Source: Pristionchus mayeri (Eukaryota > Nematoda > Chromadorea > Rhabditida > Neodiplogasteridae). Taken from it: a DNA stretch of 64,000 nt. The stretch spans positions 29,888,901-29,952,900 of the forward strand of contig BTRK01000006.1 in assembly GCA_036245805.1 (NCBI GenBank). The letters run 5' to 3'. Both the position numbers and the translations under genes were made by a program. Shown in pieces: positions 1 through 35,800 of this stretch. Under the pieces are notes generated by a model that worked only from the letters and a program-made list of their open reading frames with translations, was not told the origin of the DNA and did not search any database. Each line of letters opens with the position of its first letter. Position 1 is the first letter of the stretch.

Positions 1-1542
1 ACGGCACGAGTTGATGACTTCGTTGCAGAGTCTGAAGATTCTCAATGCGTCGCTTATGCTGATGACCACGATGAGAAGATGCTGAAGGTAGTACTGCCGA
101 ATACCTGGTGAGTGAGGGGATACACATTCTCAGTGGAATCATCAGAGCTCTCCCTCCCATCATATCCTCTCGCTCAAAAATGTCCTCTCTATTTCTGCAT
201 TTCCGTGAGCTCTGTTGTTGGTTGTAGGAAGACGATTTTCTGGCTGATCTCCTTCATCGATGACAACGTTGATTACAAGTTCTTCGTCGTGGACAAAAGC
301 AGAGAGATCTTCTATCCTGGCGAGCCAATTCGTGAGGGGGGGAGAGGGGGAGAGGAGCAGCGGGTGTGAACACGTTCAAATTTCTCAAAGAACGAAGTTA
401 AATTATCTTTACCTTCGTTTCCAGCGAAGCTCACTCTCGGGTACGAACTACTTCAGTTTATGGCTCCCGACAGATTGATGAGATCTGCCAGTTTGTGTAC
501 TCTCGATAGGGACAGGTACGATTTTCACCCATCTGTTATGCATCCAAAAAGCGATATCAAATTTGGGATACATTTTTGAAAACTTTATTTCTTGAACGTG
601 GTTACGTTTTGGATGAACGTTGCATGTCTTCTTCTACCAGAACAGTCCTTCTCATTCCCTAGCTGCCCCCTCTTCATTCTCCCTCTGTAATGCTCGGTAG
701 ACTGTTTATTAGGGAATGCCGATCCTATCGATGATTCTTGCGGGAGTGATACCGTCCTTGTACAGCTTGATTATAGCAGATCGTCGACAACTAGGCGTAG
801 CAACTCGATTTACTTAAAAACTTTGACCGATGTTAGCCCAAAAGGTGCTGCGTTATGCTGCAATCGATGCCATGTGATATCGATTTCGCAATGAAGAAAC
901 CATGTAGTAATTTAGGACACCCTGTAGTTATTAGATATATAGTGCCCGTTTTCTCTATCGATTTTCGAGATCGAGAAATCGTGAACGATGGTACTTTCAG
1001 TATGCAAAGTGGTTTAAGCAGTGGCATAATGAAGTGTGATATTATTGCTCTATGTCTCTGTACTCTATTGAGCAAGTATGTTTTATAGTCCATGCAAAGA
1101 TCGATATTTTTATTTTTAACTATTTAATTTAGAACAATGGAATTGGCTAGATGCCGCTTCGATGGAGGCAATGTGAGGAGAAGCAAAAGCGAGTCAGACC
1201 TCTATTCAGAGGGGACGCAGTTAGTATCTTCGATTACATCATTTATGAATATCCCTGGGGAAATTTGTTACTATGAATTCACTATCTTCTTTCCAGCTTG
1301 AATATAGTTAAGAGAGATGAAGGAATGAGAATTGAAGATGACATGGATCTATTCATTCAGCTTGTCGAGTGCGAAAGACAGGTACTGTAGAAGAAAGCGA
1401 CATTCTCTGGGAAGGGGTATAGTATTTCGCAATGAGATTTTAATATCTGGCTTGGAATAAGACATATAAAGTGATAATTTATTAATAACATTTACAGGAT
1501 GACAATGATCAATGTAAATTTGAATTATACTTCACATTTTAA
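1..1542 (+). CDS. 3' part of an unrecognised multi-exon gene
   Basis: Six exons can be chained in frame through GT-AG introns: about 1-110, 230-331, 432-515, 1135-1218, 1297-1380 and 1498-1542, ending at TAA 1540-1542. The joined product is acidic at the window edge (ESEDSQ), then carries a hydrophobic stretch (KTIFWLISFIDDNVDYKFF), a serine/arginine-rich part (RRSKSESDLYSEG) and an acidic C-terminus (EDDMDLFIQLVECERQ followed by DDNDQC). The last block loosely resembles a GoLoco motif (hydrophobic helix, then R-x-D-D and a Q), but the spacing is off by one residue and the key DQR is DQC, so that is only a suggestion. The gene begins outside the window. Family and function are not recognised. 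Exon joins are by eye; the reading frame and splice phases agree at each join. Confidence 0.5.
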
Positions 1543-2297
1543 CATGCTTTTCACTCCTCTCACACGTCACTTTATCTTTGGTCTCTCCGTGCACCTCTCA
1601 CTCACTACCACGCATGCTGAACATACTCTCCATTGTATCTTATTATATATAGAAAAGAGTATTACTGTTAATAGTTGTAGATAGTCTCATCACTCGTTTC
1701 ACTAATTTTGTTCACACAACTTGCGTAGATCTTAACATGAATACAATACCTTTGCATCAACTTGCTCTTTCATAGTTACACTTTCTCCTATCTCATAATA
1801 TTCTCAATTTCCACTCATCATTTTACTTCATTGGTCTGCTTCTGTGCTCCTTTGGTGTGCTGTGACTGGTATGCAGTGTGCATAATAAAGATGATGGTAT
1901 GCTTTGGCAGTGAGGTGGTGCAGTGTGCATGTGAGAGATTGATCCGACCTCGGAGTGACTAATGCCTGATAAGAGTGTTGCACATCCCATTTGTTTGCCC
2001 ATGCAGTTCCTTGCTCCATCTCCTTCTCATTTACCTAGTCCACACTTGCAGTACTACTCATTTTTATACATGTACGTTATCAGTGTTTGCATACCATAAT
2101 CCTCTTTCTTTCTCCTCTCCCTCTCTTCTCCTACTTATTCAATCTTCCTTTTTGATTTTTCGCGTTCGCCAATTTATTTCCGTATTTCGCGATTGTCCCT
2201 TTTGGTTATCAGTAGTATTGATACCAAATTTCAGCGGATGCGCATCCGAAAGTGAGCACATCAAGTAAAGATCAAAGATCAAAGATTTCTTACCGAG
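1543..2297. other. Intergenic spacer with no gene seen
   Basis: Pyrimidine-rich, low-information sequence between the stop of the upstream gene and the HEATR5 start. Short open frames here show no family resemblance. A tandem AAGATC-type motif at about 2268-2287 lies just before the HEATR5 ATG and belongs to a motif recurring near splice sites elsewhere in the window. Confidence 0.5.
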
Positions 2298-26053
<23,756 letters not shown>

Positions 26054-27888
26054 ATATTATCGATCGACACTTTCCGGTTACTGTACCTTCAATTTATCGA
26101 TCTTCTAATTCGTCATATCTGAAGTTTCCCCACAGCCATGTTCCCTAAATTATGCCTTAGAAAAAATAATCCAGAATCATCAAATGTATCAGGTTGTAAC
26201 ATAAGTTTTATCGCGTCCTATCTCTTACGCATTCTAACCTCAGAAATTCTTCGAATTAATTTAATCTCAATTTCGTTATTCATAATCAGTGAGGGCCTTC
26301 GTACCCTTTCTTACGCGCTTTACTTCAATCCTGTCAAGACAGTTAGAGAGGCACAGTAGTCAGACAAAGTTGTAGTGAGAACAGGATTACAAATCATTTT
26401 CGCGCACCAGGACTTCTTGAAAAGGAGGAATTATGTCGATTTGGTGTGATATTCGTAAAGTACAATATATGGGTATAATTTTGAACCATCCACGGATAAT
26501 GACAAACTAAAAGCTTTCTAGAAAGTTTGACGAGTTTGTAATGTGGATGGTAGGTGACGGTTGGGAAAACTTTTGCTAGCAGAATTTTCTTCTCAATAGA
26601 TGTGGAGATCCAAATAGTTGTGAAATATAATTCACCCAAGGTGTTCAGTATACATTTACCGTTTGGGGTCTATCGGGTTCTGTTGAGATAAATAGCTCCA
26701 TATAGAACGATGGTGTGTAAATAAAACTACTGAAATTGGCACTTTGTTGAAATTTCTACCTCACACATACGTTCAATATCTGATTTATTGTGATCATCCG
26801 AACCAACCACCATTCCCTTACCATTATGTATTCGGGATAATTTTAGAAATCAATAGCTTTTGAATGACAATCATGAATTCAAAAACACATAAACTTGCAT
26901 TTTTGGCAAAATTTTCACAAAATGAATTAATGAAAATTTCAAATTTCCCGCATGTAGAGTACTATTTGCCTCGCCGGTTCATGAGAAATTAGACCCTCAT
27001 GAGTGGTAATTAGAACGCACTTACGATAGTCACTGTTGTTGTAATTTTGGATTCAGGAGACTTGGTCAAGTTGGCTAGGAATCAGCGGCTAACCTTAGAT
27101 TCAGTGAACTATATCTTCGATTCCGCTCAACATAGCACCATATCTGGCATATATTTTGAAAGAGCATTCACGGGGCATATCATCATGCTGTAGGAGTTTG
27201 GTTCATTATTCGTATCTTCGAACTAGCACCCGGTCAAACAAATAAATAAAATTTGCATGAAATTCAAATCAGTTCATATCGATATTATTCGCATAGCCGG
27301 CATGGACAGTTCAGCTATACACTATAGTTAGAATGGGCATGCATACCCCCAAACATATACTATGAGGTCAGGCAACGGGAATATTTGAGAAGTATCGTTC
27401 ATGGAAATATTGTGAACCTCCGAAATGCGACAAAACTTATGTTACAACCCAATATATACGGGTTTTCCATGCATCTTTTTTAAAAATGTGATTCAATTAT
27501 TGATTGATATTTAATATAAGAAAGAATCTACGCCGCTCAATCAGTAGATATTCGTTGACATGATCCACGCGAGTTTTAGACTTATTCCGTTCCCGTGTTT
27601 ACTAGGCTACAAGTTCTTGTGAAATAAAGTGCAATTATTTAATTGCAATGTATTTAGTTAAATAATTATATCAAAACCAACACTTCCGTTCACTTTCTTC
27701 TTGTTCCGACGAAGTTTTACATTATTGGTTGATAAAGATGATCTAACCGAATGACATACGGATCAATCAAGACTTTACTAATAAAAAATCGTTCATATTA
27801 GTATGACTTACAAAAAAAGGTGGAAGTTGAAACCGTCCCTATAGAAAGTTTGTTTCCGAAGTACATCATGAGGAGGGCAAAAGAAAGT
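26054..27888. other. Intergenic region with no gene seen
   Basis: AT-rich sequence downstream of HEATR5. I see no convincing coding frame, RNA or repeat boundary. Short open frames up to about 80 codons have no recognisable family. It presumably includes the HEATR5 3' UTR. Confidence 0.5.
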
Positions 27889-27960
27889 AGGGGGCACCCG
27901 GAGTTGAACCGGGGACCTCTCGATCTGCAGTCGAATGCTCTGCCACTGAGCTATACCCCC
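27889..27960 (-). tRNA. tRNA-Cys (GCA)
   Basis: The minus strand reads a canonical 72-nt tRNA: acceptor GGGGGTA paired with TGCCCCC, D arm GCTC...GAGC, anticodon stem/loop with CTGCAGA (anticodon GCA), T arm CCCGG TTCAACT CCGGG, and discriminator base T as is usual for cytosolic tRNA-Cys. Internal A and B boxes are intact and there is no intron. It stands alone between HEATR5 and SART1. Confidence 0.97.
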
Positions 27961-28540
27961 GACGAGTGTCTCGTGCAAGTTTATCACTGTATCTTTCATT
28001 TTTCTATTTCTTATCAAAGCTCAATTTACAAATTGTTTACTATATTTATAATGTGTGAAAATGTGCGTTAATTATATGAGCTAGAAATCAAGAATAGACT
28101 CGATTCAAACGATCAATCTTTCGCATCTGTTATGGATCCCCCTTTAGATGTTTGTCTCCATTTTTGCTTTATTCTTCACTCATTCTAACGTCTGCAATGA
28201 CCAGAGGGCTGTCCTCCTAGACTGTAAGCTGACTTCACTAGATATGGAAAATAAAATATACACCAAGAAAAGGGTACATTGTTTCCATTTAGCCACCCAT
28301 CCCTTCCCAGAAACGAACCAGTTGAAAATATTTTTTCTCATTATATAGATCTAAACAACGTTTGGATACAGTCTGACACAAGAATAGAAGTAGAGACTAT
28401 GAAACAGAACAAAGAAATAGAAAAATAGTTTAATGCGTTTCAAAATAGTTTCACGAATAGGGTAGAAACGAGAGCTTGATCAGTATGGCCACTCAATCCT
28501 TCTTCAGCTCGGTCCTGCAGAAACAACATTTAAATTCATG

Positions 28541-28889
28541 GGGGTACGACATTTCCGCAACGGAATGCAGTTTGCTTGAGAGTTGGGGTAGCAAGTTGGA
28601 AGTTGTTGCGTTGTTACCAGTATGTGCTCCCATACCTTTGCACATACAATTCTTGTTACCAGGCGATATTGAGTTTTAACGTATAGGGGTTCATGAAAAC
28701 CCATATTCCATGAACCCAGGGTCGTTAATTTGGAGTAAAACTCAATATCGTCTGGTAACGAAATTTATATATGCTTATGTATGGGAGCACATACTGGTAA
28801 CAATGCAACAACTCCCAAGTTGCTACGCCAACTCTCACTCAAACGGCGCTCCGTTGCGGAAATGTCGTTTGCGGAAATGTCGTACCCCC
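28541..28889. mobile_element. Foldback element, GGGGGTACGACA family, 9-bp target duplication
   Basis: A 349-bp palindrome starting GGGGTACGACATTTCC and ending GGAAATGTCGTACCCCC, centred near 28710. The nine bases AAATTCATG flank it directly on both sides (28532-28540 and 28890-28898). Arms include the block GTAGCAACTTGGGAGTTG-like sequence and TATGGGAGCACATACTGG. It has the same architecture as the element at 45277-45690. No coding capacity. Confidence 0.82.
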
Positions 28890-28984
28890 AAATTCATGCC
28901 ATATACAAACATACGGTCTTAGGCAGGATGATGACCAGAATAGTACCCTTCCATAGTATTTTCACAGAAGTAGAGTTCTCTTGT

Positions 28985-29110
28985 TGGAAAAAAATCGTTA
29001 TTGGAAAATGGTCCCTCTCCCCCCTCATTTTCCAATAACGATCGAAAATGAGGCGGTTGCTTATTGGAAATGACCTCTTATTGGATTTCCAATAAGCTAA
29101 TGGAATTCCA
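28985..29110. repeat. Cluster of TTATTGGA half-palindromes (left)
   Basis: Several copies of CGTTATTGGAAAATG or its complement lie within 130 bp, including two perfect small palindromes of the TTATTGGA-TTTCCAATAA kind. A matching cluster lies at 29630-29745 on the other side of the inserted element at 29213-29615. Confidence 0.6.
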
Positions 29111-29212
29111 TTAACGGAATGGGTCACTGATTGGTGAAACACAATTGAATTGATTGATTTGTGTGAAGACAACCACCTCGAATATCGTTCGTTCAGAATG
29201 ATATTGAATAAT

Positions 29213-29615
29213 CGGCACTTCTGCAGTTGAGGGACCCGAAGCTCCGCCCACTTTTTCCTCTGCGTCTCTACCCCCTCAGCTCTCCTTACGCTCTCTGCTT
29301 GTCTGGCACTCTATCTTACTCTGTTTTTCTCGCAAATCCATTTCAAGCAGGGTGCGCAGAGAGAGCGGTCCTTCGTTGTAATTGTTTGGCGACCCGCGAA
29401 GAGGGTCGCCCAGTAAGCAACGTTAGGGGCTCCCCGCGAAGACCCTAACGTTGCTTACCGCTTAGGCTATAAGCCGGCTTAGGCGACGATGCGCACAGAA
29501 AGGTGTGCGATTACAGCTAGAGCACCAGGGAGAGCATAGGGGTAGACGCAGAGGAAGGGGTAGACGCAGAGGAAAAAGTGGGCGGAGGTTCGGGTCCCTC
29601 AACTGCAGAAGTCCC
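29213..29615. mobile_element. hAT-like foldback element with internal hairpins and 8-bp target duplication
   Basis: Terminal inverted repeats of about 60 bp: it starts GGCACTTCTGCAGTTGAG and ends CTCAACTGCAGAAGTCCC, continuing inward through GGGACCCGAA and CCGCCCACTTTTTCCTC. GAATAATC is repeated directly at 29205-29212 and 29616-29623, an 8-bp target duplication typical of hAT elements. Inside are two perfect hairpins: 8 bp (29388-29395 with 29403-29410) and 16 bp (29413-29428 with 29443-29458). No protein is encoded. Confidence 0.8.
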
Positions 29616-29629
29616 GAATAATCAGTTCG

Positions 29630-29745
29630 CGATCATCCTTATTGGAATTCCAATAAGCTATTGGAAAATGAAGTCGAACAAAGGCCGTTATTGGAAAATT
29701 GATGAAGAGAGAAACCCCTTTGTTCTCGTTATTGGAATTCCGGAA
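29630..29745. repeat. Cluster of TTATTGGA half-palindromes (right)
   Basis: Continuation of the left cluster: CTTATTGGAATTCCAATAAG, CTATTGGAAAATG, CGTTATTGGAAAATT and CGTTATTGGAATTCC occur in about 110 bp. Together with 28985-29110 they probably form one older repeat that the 29213-29615 element later entered. Confidence 0.55.
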
Positions 29746-29835
29746 AATTTTCACACACAGAAGACTTATTAAGACCTAGTTCTTTCCTAGTTCCATACAA
29801 GGATATGGATGAGACATGACATAGAGAGGGAGTGC

Positions 29836-32800
29836 TTACTGCTTGCCAGTGTTGCTCAGAACGAGATAGGGAGTCTGCATCTGCTCTTGCTTCTTCAGCT
29901 GTTTGTTCAGTGTTCCCAATGGAGTATCCCAACTGTCCATCTTTTTCATCAGCTCCTCAAATATATACGGTCATCATCAATTTGAGGAAGGATCAAATAT
30001 CCAGGTGGGGGGGGGGGGGGGGGGTGGCCTACCTTCTTCTCCATTCGATTCGATCGCTTCTCGATCTGCTTCTTCCCTGGTCGTTTCCCGTGGAATCTGC
30101 AATGGAAGCAATCACATCATCGTCCCATCCACTCTTCTCCTTCTCCTTCACTTACTTCCACGACATCTCTCTGAATGCGTCCTTTGGATCCATCTCTCGA
30201 CCCTTCGAATCCACGTACTCGATAACCAACTGGAAAAGAGAATAACGAGTTACAGAATACAATTAGCCCATATCACTCCGCTCACGTAAGGATCGATCAA
30301 AGTGTCGGATTAGAAAGGAAATCGAAAACAAGTTTTCATCAATTTTATTATCCCCCTAACATGCTTAATCACAACCCCAACTTCTGAATTGACCATGACA
30401 AGTTATACGGTCCCGGCACCATGTCGTTAGTTCTGGTGCCTCACTTTGATCGTTATTTATTCGCTTCCAGTGAAATTTTTGACAAAATGCTCATCTGGGT
30501 GACCCCCACTCATTTTTCAAGCTCTATCGATCTATGCAAACTAGACCTCGTGATAGTGAATTTTAAAAGCACTATGATTAAGGCCGCGTTACTCAAAAGT
30601 GTAGGCAAAGGTGCAAATTTATTTTTCAGGGAGAAAAAGTCATGCCGAGAGCTTCAAAATGAGTGGTTTACTGTTTTTATACGTTCGGGCAAAAATGTGT
30701 AGTGTCCCTTTCCAGTTCCGAGTTGATTTGAAGTCATTTTATTCGATGCAGACCGCGCACTTTTCAGGCGCAAAGCGAAATGAGGGGAGTAATTTAAATT
30801 TCAGCTGTGTTTCAGAAATAATACAAATAGCTTTATATGCTCAAACAATAAAATATATTTGCTAAACTTCTGAAACACAGATGAATTTGAAATGGCTCCC
30901 CCGGAACTGGAAAGGGACACTACACATTTTTGCCCGAACGTATAAAAACAGTAAACCACTCATTTTGAAGCTCTCGGCATGACCTTTTCTCCCTGAAAAA
31001 TAAATTTGCACCTTTGCCTACACTTTTGAGTAACGCGGCCTTAATGGTGCCGAGGCCTTGATAATAATGATATGGATATGAGCTCTTCAGGGCCTCCCTC
31101 AAGGAGTTAGACCTACCCAAATCTCGAAAAACATCAGACATCATATTTTGGCCTAATCCGAAAAAAATTAAAACCAGGTCGATTCTTAGGTGAGAGGCGT
31201 GATATCCGTCTCCTACCTCGGGATTATAATCCTTCTTCTCAATGAATGATCTTGCAGGTCCACTTCCCGTCGTTCCCATTCTCTCCAGTTTCTTCACATA
31301 CTTATCCTCGATATCGCTACAATCATCACCATCATTCCATCACAATCATCACCTCTCATGACTAAGTGTCACTTACAATCGTTCATTCTCCATCCTGGTT
31401 GCTCTCGTGTTCTTGAGATGCTCCAATGACTGCCCTGCAATCATTCATTCATCCATCACCCTTCCTCTCTTCCTTTCACCCTGCCCACTAACCTGAAGTC
31501 TTCTTCGCATTCGGATCCGTGAGATATCCCTTCTGCGAGGCCAATTTGAGCATCGCCCCCACTCCCTGCAATTAAACACTTTATATGCCACATACAATAC
31601 ATTGATCAAAATATTCGTATTTATATATTTTAATTACAATCTGACAAATATGTCAATGGTTCTATTCATTTATTTTTCAGTGGCCTAAAATATTGACCCC
31701 ATAAATCTTGGGGGAGGGGGGCGTAATCATATCATAATCCCTATACCCTGAGGGCTGTGGTAAAAATTAGGTCTCTCTACCAAAATAACCTGCTCTTCAA
31801 CTCTATTCTCCAAAATATGATTCGTAAATGAATTAGTGTATGGTGCAGTGATTCCTTTACCTTCTGTAGATCGGCTTCATCTCCGAGGACATTTCTGTAC
31901 TCTCCATCTTCATCTTCCTCCTCGCTCCCCTCTTCCTCCTCAACAACTCACTTGATTAAATCATTAACAGTACAATTATTCACCATTGTGAGTATGATTC
32001 ATTGAAGAGGAGTAGTCAGTCTCTCTCTCTCTCTCTCTCTTGGTTCCCCTAGATGGAACTCACCTTCATCTTCTCCGCAGCTTCCATCATCTCTCTCTCA
32101 TCATCAGAATCGACCCGTGATTCATCTGCATCCGCTCCTCTCCATCCTCCCTGCACATCATCATATTAACGGAACATAATAAGTGGTAGAAAGTGGAAGG
32201 AAAGGAGGTAATGTATACCCTGTCTTCCTTCTTGCTGCTTCCACTCTTCCCTGCTTCTTTCTTCTCTCTCTTCCGTCTTTCCTTCTCTGCTTGAGCTCGC
32301 TTCCATTTCCTAAAGGCCATCCAATTCCTTCCTTTTCAGTGATAAATAGTGGTCTAAAATAGGCCCAAAAGGGTATAACGGTTGTTTTTGTGGGTCACGA
32401 AAATCACCTTTGCAGGTACCGCAATTAAAAATATAACTAATTGAAGTAATAAATACTTACTGGACACTCTCGAACTGGTCGAGTCCCTCCTCTCTCTTCA
32501 CTTGTCTCCTATCCTCATCTCTCGAGATCTTGCTCGTATCAATCTTGTCAGTATCCGCACGATTTCCAGTGATTCCGTAGGATGTCAACTCACCTCAATT
32601 TAATTAGTTACCTTCTTATTGCCCTTGCACTCAATTAAGAGTCTCAATTGATTTGAGACTCCATTCGTTAATTGCCCACTTGATCATCCCTATCTCACTC
32701 ACCGATGTTTCTGCAGTATTCCATGGTGGAATCGATGCAGACCACACCGTCTTGAGGACCATCGTACTCCTGAGATTATGATCATCTCCAGAGAAAATAA

Positions 32801-35800
32801 GTTACACTTTACAATGAGTAATCCACAATGTTTCCATTAGTTGCTTACCTCCACGTCCATCTCATCCCCATCTGGATCTTCCTTCTTCACCTTTCCCTCT
32901 CCATGCTGCTGCATCAGATCGAGCAACTAAAAATATGATTTAATGCTATTTTATTAATTCATATATATATATTTTTTTTAATATTTTACTTGTATATCTA
33001 CTTTATTGGAGCATATTTGAGGAGTTTGGTTTAATTTAGAAAACTGGGTGTGAAGGGTGGGAGTTCCTCTGCCTGCTCACCTTCCTTGCATTCGCCTCTG
33101 CATCGACTGCCTCTGGACGTGCTTGCTGCTGCTTCAGTCTGCAATCATCCTCTCATCCCATCCCTCCCTCCCTTCCCTTCCCTCCCCCTCGTACCTCCTT
33201 GCTCTATCGAGTACACTGCTCAACTCGTCCGTAGCATCGTCGTCGATCACGATTCCTGCCAGATTCGCGTCCGGAGCCATCATGTCTACAGAGAGCGAAG
33301 ATTGATTATGCAACAGTTAATACTCCAAATGATCTTACGATAATGTTAGAAACACAAAGTAACATAGTAAACATAGTACCCAACATAGTAAAGAATCACA
33401 TCAACCCGGACAATAACTTAAGGAGAATAACGAAACATATTGTTGTTGTTTTCGAAAATAATCGAAAAACGAAACATTTCGAAAATATTATTTAGCAAAA
33501 AACCGGATTGGGAGCTATATACCTAAATTAAGTTGCAAATATTATATTGGAATAATATAATAAAATTAACAGTTTTGCTTACCATCATCACTCTCTTCTT
33601 CTTCTTCTTCCTTCTCTGCCAATCTACGAAGAGAATCGATGTCCACCGCCCCCTCAACAACATTCTATCACACTCATACAACCCAACCAGGAGGCATTTA
33701 TCAGGCCTCTCACGAGAGAATCGGGACAACGAGTTGACATTGAAAAATAAAATATACCAGCTTGTGGGTTTTTTAGTTCGGGGTTTGGCCCCAGAATGTT
33801 CTCCTACTTTGTTTTGAGCATATCAGTTGTTGCAGCTGCAGCATGCTGCTGCAAAGTTGTGACCATGGCTGCTTGTTTGAGAGGTTTTGAGTTATAAATG
33901 TGGATGTTTCTGTCGGCGAATATGTTTTTATGATCAAATGAACGAATTTGACACGTTTTTCTCATTTTTAACTTTTGCGACCGTTGCTGCAGAAGCTCAT
34001 TGCGCATGTTTTTGATTTATAACTTGAACATCAATTTTTGCTAGCACTCCACTCCAGTCTCATTTTGTAGAGCTCGAAATTCTGGTAATACCACATTTTT
34101 TGCAAAATTTTAAACGGGGGTCCTGGTAGTTTCCCAGACTGCCGAAAGTTCCGTAATGGGCTGCACGGTTCACACTCAATGAGACAGGTCGATGGTTCGA
34201 ATCCCGGCATGTGCCAAAAATGTTTTGCTGATGTTGAAACACAAAAGAAGTATCGCAAAAATCAATAAAATGATAAAATTTAGTTGCAAAACATTTTTGG
34301 CACATGCCGGGATTCGAACCTGCGACCTGTCTCGTTGAGTGTGAATCGTGCAGCCCATTACGGAACTTTCGGCAGTCTGGGAAACTACCAGGACCCCCGT
34401 TTAAAATTTTGCAAAAAATGTGGTATTACCAGAATTTCGAGCTCTACAAAATGAGACAGGATTGGAGTGCTGGCAAAAATCGATGTTGAAGTTATAAATC
34501 AAAAACATGCGCAATGAGCTTCTGCAGCAACGGTCGCAAAAGTGAAAAATGAGCAATTCGTGTCAAATTCGTTTATTTGATCATAAAAACATATTCGCCG
34601 ATAGAAACAACCACATTTATAACTCAAAACCTCTCAAACAAGCAGCCATGGCTTCAACTTTGCAGCAGCCTATTGCAGCTGCAACACATTGTAAAATTCT
34701 GAAACTTCAGATTTAGGCTACCCACCTTCGATACTCGTCGGAAATATAAGAAGCAAAAAAATTTCAATTTCAAATGTCAACCGAAAATGACTATTTGTCC
34801 CGATTCTCTCGTGAGAGGCCTGTTATATCTGCACGACAAATATTCATAGCAGATAGGGGTTACTATACTCCTCCTCCTCCCCTCGTCCACCCACCTTAGT
34901 GGCCTTCTTCCATCCCTTTCTCTGTACTCCTCCCTCTCCATCGTCCTCTCCTTCCATCTCGACCTCTTCCTGAATATGGATGGAATGCAACTCCCCTCTC
35001 TCCTCTCTCTCTTCTTCTCTCACCTTCTTCACTTTCGTCTCTTCTCTCTCCTCTTCTTCCTCTTCTCCATGTCGTCCACGAGTCTTCCTTACAATACCAA
35101 TATCAACTTAATCGCGCCGCCACCACCAACAACTAACAATAAAACCATTTTTTTAACACCAAAAAAGCAGTGGAAATTGTAAGAAAAAGTTATACCTCGA
35201 ACCCATATCTCTTCCTCTCCCATTCTCTTCTTCCAATGGCAAGAGATCGTCCGCCTTAAGGGCCTGAAATGGGTATTCACAATGTCCAATTTGCATCCCC
35301 TTTCATTTTGAAAAAGGAAAATGCAAAATAAAACAAAATATTGATCTTTAATTTAAAATAGTGCTACCTTCAGCTTCTTCCTGCCCGTTCGCTCCTTCTT
35401 GTTCTTCTTTGGCTTACGGAACGAGACCATCTCTTCCTGAATGGAAATTGCGTATTCACAATATTTGTTTGTAATGAATTTGGCATTATCAACTGGGAGA
35501 CTTATTAAATTATAGAATTCAAGATTAATTTTAACGCGAAATACAGATTCCTAACAAATAAAGGTGAAACAAAAAACCTGAGTGTAGAACTCGCTGGCAA
35601 CTTTGAATTTGTCCTGATCGAGAGAGACAAGCGTTTTGCCTGAAAGCCATATTATACGGGTCTCGAATTAAAACGGCACCAGTGTGATCATTAACAAGAG
35701 GATAAAGGGGGTGCTCACCAGCCATTTCCATTCTGGCCCTCGCCCTCGCCTCCTCCTCCTCTGCTGCCAGATCCACCTCAACAACAAATAATACTGTTAA

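Noticed and set aside
1297..1542. GoLoco (G-alpha regulatory) motif at the end of the first gene
   Set aside because: Spacing and the key DQR residues do not match well enough; kept only as a remark.
34031..34489. Paired Cys-containing frames suggesting a small zinc-finger protein
   Set aside because: They appear once on each strand as mirror images of a palindrome and include tRNA-like sequence, so they are not coding.
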